From IMG/VR virus record IMGVR_UViG_3300037106_000077, positions 1-59,370 of that record: a stretch of 59,370 nt of DNA. The stretch is one strand, 5' to 3'. The DNA is from a virus. Each line of letters begins with the position of its first letter. Position 1 is the stretch's first letter. The notes below the pieces were generated by a model. The model ran no database searches, was not told where the DNA came from, and saw nothing but the letters and a program-made list of their open reading frames with translations. The translations under genes and the position numbers were made by a program. Shown here piece after piece: positions 54,786 through 59,370 of the stretch.

Positions 54786-54877
54786 TGGTGTTGGTAGGAA
54801 TTGAACCCACGTAAGTAATGCTGTACTTCGTTTGCACTTCACAGACAGAATGCAGAACCAACATCTGCAACAACACC
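54786..54877 (-). tRNA. tRNA-like gene, possible His (GUG), with weak anticodon stem
   Basis: Minus strand has acceptor GGTGTTG/CAACACC, D arm GCAG/CTGC with a GG loop, T arm GTGGG-TTCAATT-CCTAC and an AAGTA/TACTT variable arm. The anticodon arm is poor: TCTGT/GTGCA with loop CTGTGAA gives GUG by position, mostly wobble pairs and a C-C mismatch. Degenerate or a non-decoding tRNA. Confidence 0.5.
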
Positions 54878-54891
54878 AAATTATATGCAAT

Positions 54892-54920
54892 TATACGAAT
54901 AATAATTTAAATTGTTACAA
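54892..54920 (-). promoter_or_regulatory. TTGTAAC-n-TTCGTATA element before tRNA-like gene
   Basis: Minus-strand TTGTAAC and TTCGTATA, 15 nt before the tRNA-like gene. Confidence 0.5.
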
Positions 54921-54924
54921 AAAA

Positions 54925-55269
54925 TCAAGATTTTATTAAATTAATTGCAAAATGTCTGTTATCTAAATCATTAACACATTTGCATTCATTTATTTGAACA
55001 TTATAATCATTATTTATATTAAAAAACAATATAGCAATATTTTCTGGAAGTCCATTTGGATAAGGTGTTGCAACACTAAAATATATTCTATTTTGTTTTA
55101 ATATACTATCAGTTATTTTAAATTTTTCATCTTCCATTAATTCCATTGCCAATGACAATTGTTCATATAACTGAATTTCATCTTTACTGACATTACATTT
55201 AATTGCTGAATCAATATCTAATATTCTTCTAACACTAATATCATCATTCTCTTCTTCCAAATCATACAT
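54925..55269 (-). CDS. Acidic hypothetical protein, 114 aa
   Basis: MYDLEEENDDISVRRILDID...DEIQLYEQLSLAMELMEDEK: acidic and helical, with a beta-rich second half (RIYFSVATPYPNGLPENIAILF). Similar in style to the virion genes at 9310 and 18712, but without their N-terminal tag. Unknown function. Confidence 0.58.
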   Translation of the reverse strand: MYDLEEENDDISVRRILDIDSAIKCNVSKDEIQLYEQLSLAMELMEDEKFKITDSILKQNRIYFSVATPYPNGLPENIAILFFNINNDYNVQINECKCVNDLDNRHFAINLIKS

Positions 55270-55346
55270 ATAATCAAGAATTGATAGTACGAAATTAGTA
55301 TAAAAATTTAAGATTTACAAGTCTTTTGGAATAATCTGAATATCAG

Positions 55347-55356
55347 AGTATTTATA
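55347..55356 (+). promoter_or_regulatory. GTATTTATA-class promoter
   Basis: AGTATTTATA 30 nt before the 95-aa membrane protein gene. Confidence 0.48.
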
Positions 55357-55385
55357 TTTACTGTAATTCAGATACATAAATATAA

Positions 55386-55673
55386 ATGCTTATGACTGAA
55401 GTAAAACGTAAAGATATTAAGGATAGTTTTATTCTATTTTTTTCTCAAATGTTATCATTTGCTATTATTACCATAAACTATCGAGCAATTGCACAAGCAA
55501 ATTATTTATGGTCAATTTTATCAGACATAATTGTTGCAGGTTTATCTTATTTTGTTGTTAGAAGAATAGCAAAATCTAAAGATAGTAAGTTACAATGGTT
55601 TGGTTTTACTATTGGAAGTGCAATTGGAACTTGTATTGGTATTTTTATTTCTTTATTATTATTAGGTTCGTAA
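55386..55673 (+). CDS. Small membrane protein, 95 aa
   Basis: Three hydrophobic segments (about 15-33, 42-56, 70-92) around a basic loop VVRRIAKSKDSK. MLMTEVKRKDIKDSFILFF gives two possible Met starts. Resembles small phage inner-membrane proteins of unknown use. Convergent with the next gene (ends 1 nt apart). Confidence 0.62.
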   Translation: MLMTEVKRKDIKDSFILFFSQMLSFAIITINYRAIAQANYLWSILSDIIVAGLSYFVVRRIAKSKDSKLQWFGFTIGSAIGTCIGIFISLLLLGS

Positions 55674-56105
55674 TTAACTAAAAAGTTTATCTGATATAGT
55701 ATGTACTGCAGAACCTAATTCCAATCCAATAAAAATTATAATTATTGTATGTAATGTCGTTATATTTGTCAATACTTGTGTTTGTCCTTTAAAAGCACAT
55801 ATAGTGAATGGTATTGCACTAATATAAAGAATTCTTATAATAGTACCAATAATTAATCCATGTGTAAAAATACTACGATGTTCAAACATTAATTGATATG
55901 GTATCCATATCATTTTCAGTACCCACCAACGATTGTATGGTCTACTATCAATATCTAAATCACCATTGAACATTAAAGAAGAAAATAAAAACAATCCAAA
56001 TATAATTGCAGTTATTTTTATATCTTTTGTTAGATAATACGTTACACCCGCAACAACTGGTGCAGTTACTGCAGTAATAATGTCATGTGTTCTTCCGTTT
56101 GGCAT
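55674..56105 (-). CDS. DUF2227-like metal-binding membrane protein, 143 aa
   Basis: MPNGRTHDIITAVTAPV, SLMFNGDLDIDSRPYNRWWVL and FEHRSIFTHGLIIGTIIRILYIS match DUF2227: conserved His/Asp ligands at RTHD, GDLDIDS and HRSxxTHG among four membrane segments. Related proteins include membrane phospholipid-acting hydrolases of the LexA-like/YdjM type; activity is unproven. Confidence 0.78.
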   Translation of the reverse strand: MPNGRTHDIITAVTAPVVAGVTYYLTKDIKITAIIFGLFLFSSLMFNGDLDIDSRPYNRWWVLKMIWIPYQLMFEHRSIFTHGLIIGTIIRILYISAIPFTICAFKGQTQVLTNITTLHTIIIIFIGLELGSAVHTISDKLFS

Positions 56106-56167
56106 ATTTTTAATTTTATTATTTGAATGATTATACGAATTTCATTAGAAAATGTTACAAAATTTTA

Positions 56168-56177
56168 AGTATTTATA
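56168..56177 (+). promoter_or_regulatory. GTATTTATA-class promoter
   Basis: AGTATTTATA 7 nt before ATG 56185 and 13 nt before ATG 56191, favouring the second. Confidence 0.5.
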
Positions 56178-56190
56178 AAAAAATATGATT

Positions 56191-57096
56191 ATGAATAACA
56201 ATTTTTATCCCGTACTAATAAAGAATAATGGTGACATTATTCATAATATATTTGCAACATCGCATAAAGATTTGATTAGCAAATATATTACTTCTGAAGA
56301 TGAAATGAATAAAACATTCTTCAGAGCAATGTTTAGTCCTAAAGACGGTCATAGACTTGATGACATTGATAATTACAATATAATTATTAGTGAAAGTTAT
56401 ATTCCTGAATGGTTTGTTGGCGAACTTGCAATAAATATAAATGAAAAACTTAAAACAATTATTGGTAATATGATTGTTAAAAATCACAGACAGTTATTAC
56501 TTCATGAAGGTGCAATTCTTGTTGGTACATCAGTAATTGATGAAATTAAACATTCAATTGTATTTGCTATGTATGATAATTCAAAAATCAAATCATTAGA
56601 TAATAATTCTGAAGTACTATATATGACTGATGATAGTAGTATTGATGAAATGCATGATAGTACAAAAGTTGAAGAATTACTTGGATTTGCTAAAATAAGA
56701 GAAATGCATAATTATAGCAAAATTATAAAAATGTGGGGTAGAGCAAAAATTGGTATTATGTATGATAATTCACATATTGTAACATTAAAAGGTGATGCAA
56801 ATATACTTGAAATGCACGATATGTCTCAAGCAAACAGACTTAAACACATGAGCAAAGTAGATGAAATGCACGGTCATTCAGTAATAGAAGAAATGTGGGA
56901 TTGGACTGTTGTTGAAAAAATGTTTGATTATAGCCGTATTCTTTATATGGATGAAGAAAGTAAAGTACTCGAAATGTATAATGATTCAATGATTGATGAT
57001 ATGTGTGGTAATGCAGTTGTTGAAAAATTATATGAAAATTCTTTGGTTCGTAAATTACATGATGCTGCACAAATATTACAAAAAGAACTTGAATAA
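56191..57096 (+). CDS. Nonapeptide-repeat protein, 301 aa
   Basis: After an N-terminal domain (about 1-115), residues 116-290 consist of some 18 nine-residue repeats with pattern xxx[SA]x[IV]xx[ML], e.g. MHNYSKIIKMWGRAKIGIM and MWDWTVVEKMFDYSRILYM. The strict spacing of small residue, Ile/Val and Met/Leu suggests stacked strands of a beta-solenoid. Similar Asn-Ser-Met repeat proteins occur in phages. The role may be a scaffold or adhesin-like surface. Its stop overlaps the start of the 148-aa gene (TAATG). Confidence 0.78.
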   Translation: MNNNFYPVLIKNNGDIIHNIFATSHKDLISKYITSEDEMNKTFFRAMFSPKDGHRLDDIDNYNIIISESYIPEWFVGELAININEKLKTIIGNMIVKNHRQLLLHEGAILVGTSVIDEIKHSIVFAMYDNSKIKSLDNNSEVLYMTDDSSIDEMHDSTKVEELLGFAKIREMHNYSKIIKMWGRAKIGIMYDNSHIVTLKGDANILEMHDMSQANRLKHMSKVDEMHGHSVIEEMWDWTVVEKMFDYSRILYMDEESKVLEMYNDSMIDDMCGNAVVEKLYENSLVRKLHDAAQILQKELE

Positions 57097-57542
57097 TGGA
57101 GAATTTTAGTAAAAGGTCAATTAAAGCAATACTTGATAATGATGCTGCATATGCAATATTAGATAATACTGAAGCAGGTGGAAGTACTTGGTGCGCAGGT
57201 GGATGCGCAATACTTGCATATGCACTTAATATCGCCTTTGGACTTCCTATTTATGTAATATATGATTATGACCTTAAACAAATTGACCATTTTGGAGTTA
57301 AAACTAAAAATAACACATTTATTGATTGTGATGGTGAACAAAGAGAATGGCTGAGAAATTTCAAAAGAAAAGAATTATATATGCATCCAAATAAAAAAAT
57401 AGGAATTCTACCATATACTCAGAATTTACATAATCTTGATATTGTTATTGATATGAAAGCTAGTAAAAAACTTGCAGCATTATTCAAACCACAACCAGTT
57501 GCAGTAAGTAATCAAACCTTACACGAAGGTTTATTTATTTAA
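57096..57542 (+). CDS. Papain-like/transglutaminase-like hydrolase, 148 aa
   Basis: STWCAGGCAILAYALNIAFG gives a Cys at the start of a helix, QIDHFGVKTKNNTFIDCDGEQ a His and Asp in the order seen in NlpC/papain-like folds. Start MENFSKRSIKA. Coupled to the repeat protein. It could be an amidase or peptidase, or a deamidase-type effector; the substrate is unknown. Confidence 0.65.
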   Translation: MENFSKRSIKAILDNDAAYAILDNTEAGGSTWCAGGCAILAYALNIAFGLPIYVIYDYDLKQIDHFGVKTKNNTFIDCDGEQREWLRNFKRKELYMHPNKKIGILPYTQNLHNLDIVIDMKASKKLAALFKPQPVAVSNQTLHEGLFI

Positions 57543-57549
57543 ATATTTT

Positions 57550-57580
57550 CCTTGTATTTCTAATTAATATCAACTATATT
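57550..57580 (+). promoter_or_regulatory. Bacteroidota-type promoter
   Basis: TTG, 20-nt spacer, TATATTTG upstream of the 137-aa gene at 57601. Confidence 0.52.
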
Positions 57581-57600
57581 TGTTGCTAATTATTTATATT

Positions 57601-58014
57601 ATGTTAGTAAATTTAGAACATCATTTTACCAATAGAGGTTGGTATTCTGATATACATCCATTTATTTTCATTAGACTTGAAGGTGGTTTTGAAGCATTTT
57701 CAGGTAAAGCAAGTGAAACTTGGGAATATAGATGGATAATTAATATTCCAGAAGATGAAGATTTAGGAATACCTGCTGTATTAGTTAAAGGTAATGTTCA
57801 TGAAACTCTTGATAGTCTTGCAGAAAGAACTTTAGAAAAATTTATAATCGAAGAAGAAAAACAAAAAAATAAACCACAAGAAATTAAAGAAATTCTTGTA
57901 GGTGATTTTGTAGATTGGAATCAATATAATCTGGATGAACTTTGTGAATATCTTGATGAAAAATATAGATATAATAGTAGTGGTGAAGCACTGGCAATAT
58001 TCAAATTAATTTAA
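57601..58014 (+). CDS. Hypothetical protein, 137 aa
   Basis: ATG 57601 (MLVNLEHHFTNRGWY) follows the promoter; the longer frame starts from a TTG inside it. FIRLEGGFEAFSGKASETWEY then acidic helices. No family. The 106 nt after it are A-rich and contain no gene I can support. Confidence 0.6.
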   Translation: MLVNLEHHFTNRGWYSDIHPFIFIRLEGGFEAFSGKASETWEYRWIINIPEDEDLGIPAVLVKGNVHETLDSLAERTLEKFIIEEEKQKNKPQEIKEILVGDFVDWNQYNLDELCEYLDEKYRYNSSGEALAIFKLI

Positions 58015-58120
58015 TTTTATAATAAAAATAAAAAGAAATCATCAAATAAAAAAATAAAAGATATTACAAAAAATAAATTATCTCAATATCGAAAAGGTAG
58101 TAAAATTAATAAAAATATTC

Positions 58121-58471
58121 ATGACAAATCTTAGAAAATCAATCTATTTTTTACAACAAACACTAAGAAAAGATTATAAAGACGATAAGGATTTATTAGA
58201 AGCACTTGATATATTATATGTTGTTGAAAAAAGACCCAAAACATTACTTAAACTTGAAAAAATTGCCAGTACTTATCACGATAAAGATATCTTTGCGGGA
58301 GTTACTGTATCAAGAGATTGTCCTATTTGTGAAAAACATATACTTAATTCAGTATGTATTGAATCAGATATATTGGATTATTCAAAAGATTTGTACATTT
58401 GTACAGAATGCTATATGAAATTACATATGATTTGGAAAGATAAAACCCCAAAAAAAATCTGTCCGGTATGA
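58121..58471 (+). CDS. Zinc-finger protein, 116 aa
   Basis: N-terminal helical half (KSIYFLQQTLRKDYKDDKDL) and a C-terminal zinc site DCPICEKHILNSVC...CTECYMKLHM (about 68-102). Might bind nucleic acid or a host protein. The next gene overlaps its stop (GTATGA). Confidence 0.65.
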   Translation: MTNLRKSIYFLQQTLRKDYKDDKDLLEALDILYVVEKRPKTLLKLEKIASTYHDKDIFAGVTVSRDCPICEKHILNSVCIESDILDYSKDLYICTECYMKLHMIWKDKTPKKICPV

Positions 58472-58692
58472 AAATAATTAAATTAGATGAAAAAAATCCA
58501 TACACAGAAATATTGTATGAAAAACTTAATAACTTCTTGTATTTTGGTTATGAATATTTACCAATAATATTTCTAAAATCAGTTTATCTGGATGGTGAGA
58601 AATTACAATTACCACGTTGGATAACCAAAAGATATTTGGATAGTATTGATGAAGGAACACAAAAATTAATGCAAGAATTAAATTGGGAATAA
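58468..58692 (+). CDS. Hypothetical protein, 74 aa
   Basis: Overlaps the zinc-finger gene by 4 nt (ATGA). NFLYFGYEYLPIIFLKSVYLDG with mixed hydrophobic stretches, no clear membrane helix. No family. Confidence 0.57.
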   Translation: MKIIKLDEKNPYTEILYEKLNNFLYFGYEYLPIIFLKSVYLDGEKLQLPRWITKRYLDSIDEGTQKLMQELNWE

Positions 58693-58694
58693 TT

Positions 58695-58952
58695 ATGAAA
58701 ATATTAATTGATGAATTATTAAAATCTGATAGTACACAAGAACAAGCAACAGTGATTATTGATGGCAAAAAATTGCAGGGTTATCAAATCGCCAAACCAT
58801 TAAACTATGAAAAAGAATACTGTACTTTTATGGAAAGACTAAAAGCAGCATTACTTGTATTTAAATGTAAAGCAATTGCTGTACAATATTTTAGAGATTT
58901 AACTGAAGAAGAAAAATTTAAATATGTAAAAAATAAAATAAAAAATGAGTAA
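58695..58952 (+). CDS. Hypothetical protein, 85 aa
   Basis: ATG 58695 (MKILIDELLKSDSTQEQATV) is preferred to the TTG at 58683 that would overlap the preceding gene. Helical, with a basic end. Co-directional with the neighbours on both sides. Confidence 0.57.
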   Translation: MKILIDELLKSDSTQEQATVIIDGKKLQGYQIAKPLNYEKEYCTFMERLKAALLVFKCKAIAVQYFRDLTEEEKFKYVKNKIKNE

Positions 58953-59274
58953 ATTAGGATTAGCAAATAAACTATTTTTTCAATGGTTGTTTATAAGACT
59001 TACAAAAAATACCGATAGACAGGTTTTTAGTTATAATCCTATTAGTTATGATATAATGCCTTATGGAATTGCTTCACAAGGTATTGGTGAAGTAAGAGTT
59101 ACCGAATGGTATAGTATCCAATATTGGATGTTACCTCTTACTGGCTGGAAATGTAATTATATCTATTTGGGTAAAAAAAGTCCAAGATATTGGCAAATAA
59201 CAAAGAAAAAAATAATAAATAGTAATGTTATTAATAGTAAACCTAGAAGTAAATTTTTTAAATATATAAAATGA
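58945..59274 (+). CDS. Hypothetical protein, 109 aa
   Basis: Starts inside the previous gene (8-nt overlap). Aromatic/Gly-rich (GIASQGIGEVRVTEWYSIQYW) and a Lys-rich end. No family. The following gene overlaps its stop. Confidence 0.58.
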   Translation: MSKLGLANKLFFQWLFIRLTKNTDRQVFSYNPISYDIMPYGIASQGIGEVRVTEWYSIQYWMLPLTGWKCNYIYLGKKSPRYWQITKKKIINSNVINSKPRSKFFKYIK

Positions 59275-59370
59275 AAATAGATGGAGTAGAATTAAAAGAA
59301 GATGATATGATTGTTATTTTAAATCAACCAAATATTTTAGGTAAAACAATTTTTAGTTTTTTATATAAGT
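59271..59370 (+). CDS. Partial hypothetical gene at the right edge
   Basis: ATG 59271 (MKIDGVELKEDDMIVILNQP) overlaps the previous stop as ATGA and is cut by the window end after 33 codons. Too little to assign. Confidence 0.5.
   Translation, partial: MKIDGVELKEDDMIVILNQPNILGKTIFSFLYK

Noticed and set aside
58015-58132. Lys-rich open frame between the 137-aa gene and 58121
   Set aside because: No ATG, GTG or TTG start in frame and A-rich composition explains it.

Overview
The window is a very AT-rich stretch of a large tailed phage (T4-type large terminase, prohead and virion-like proteins, many short host-takeover genes, homing endonucleases). The host is most likely a Bacteroidota bacterium. 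Several promoters have the TTG-N19/20-TAnnTTTG form of that phylum, starts lack clear Shine-Dalgarno sequences, and boxA-like GTTCTTTGA elements precede RNA genes.

Layout. (1) 1-9.9 kb: a virion and packaging block, mostly minus strand (terminase, a 785-aa internal protein, a nucleotidyltransferase, small structural proteins) plus a plus-strand lectin-like structural protein; genes carry a GTATTTATA-type promoter about 15-45 nt before the start. (2) 9.9-18.7 kb: tRN A clusters A and B, tmRNA, an SiaC-like protein, a C39-like peptidase and homing endonucleases. (3) 18.7-23.6 kb: a GNAT/Mom-like protein, a T4 Rnl1-like RNA ligase and two virion-like proteins, one with a -1 frameshift. (4) 23.6-30.5 kb: tRNA cluster C, two vWA proteins and a B12-dependent ribonucleotide reductase. 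(5) 30.5-37.8 kb: tRNA cluster D (17 tRNAs), a pyruvoyl arginine decarboxylase, small proteins, and an RNase P RNA. (6) 37.8-59.4 kb: ribosomal protein bL12, an amber-suppressor tRNA, a peptidyl-tRNA hydrolase 2 gene with an in-frame TAG, a dATP/dGTP diphosphohydrolase-HAD fusion, a GMP reductase/IMPDH-like enzyme, a nonapeptide-repeat protein and many small accessory genes.

Main result. Each of the four tRNA clusters begins with what looks like a ribosome-mediated transcription attenuator. It has a Bacteroidota-type promoter, a 24-42 codon leader ORF, and a Rho-independent terminator whose 5' arm is also perfectly complementary over 8 nt to a segment near the end of the leader ORF. The leader peptides are enriched in the amino acids carried by the tRNAs just downstream: leader 1 in Pro/His/Gln, leader 2 in Asp/Glu/Val/Leu/Ala/Trp/Met, leader 3 in Lys/Tyr, and leader 4 in Thr/Cys/Asn/Ile/Ser/Phe/Gly/Met/Arg. 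This suggests that each set of phage tRNAs is transcribed when ribosomes stall for lack of exactly those charged tRNAs.

The same region carries a coherent translation-support kit: about 36 tRNAs covering all 20 amino acids, tmRNA, RNase P RNA, bL12, PTH2, RNA ligase, and a nucleotidyltransferase that could be CCA-adding-like. About a quarter of the tRNAs have C instead of the near-universal U at position 33. All calls come from reading the sequence; no database search or folding program was run.
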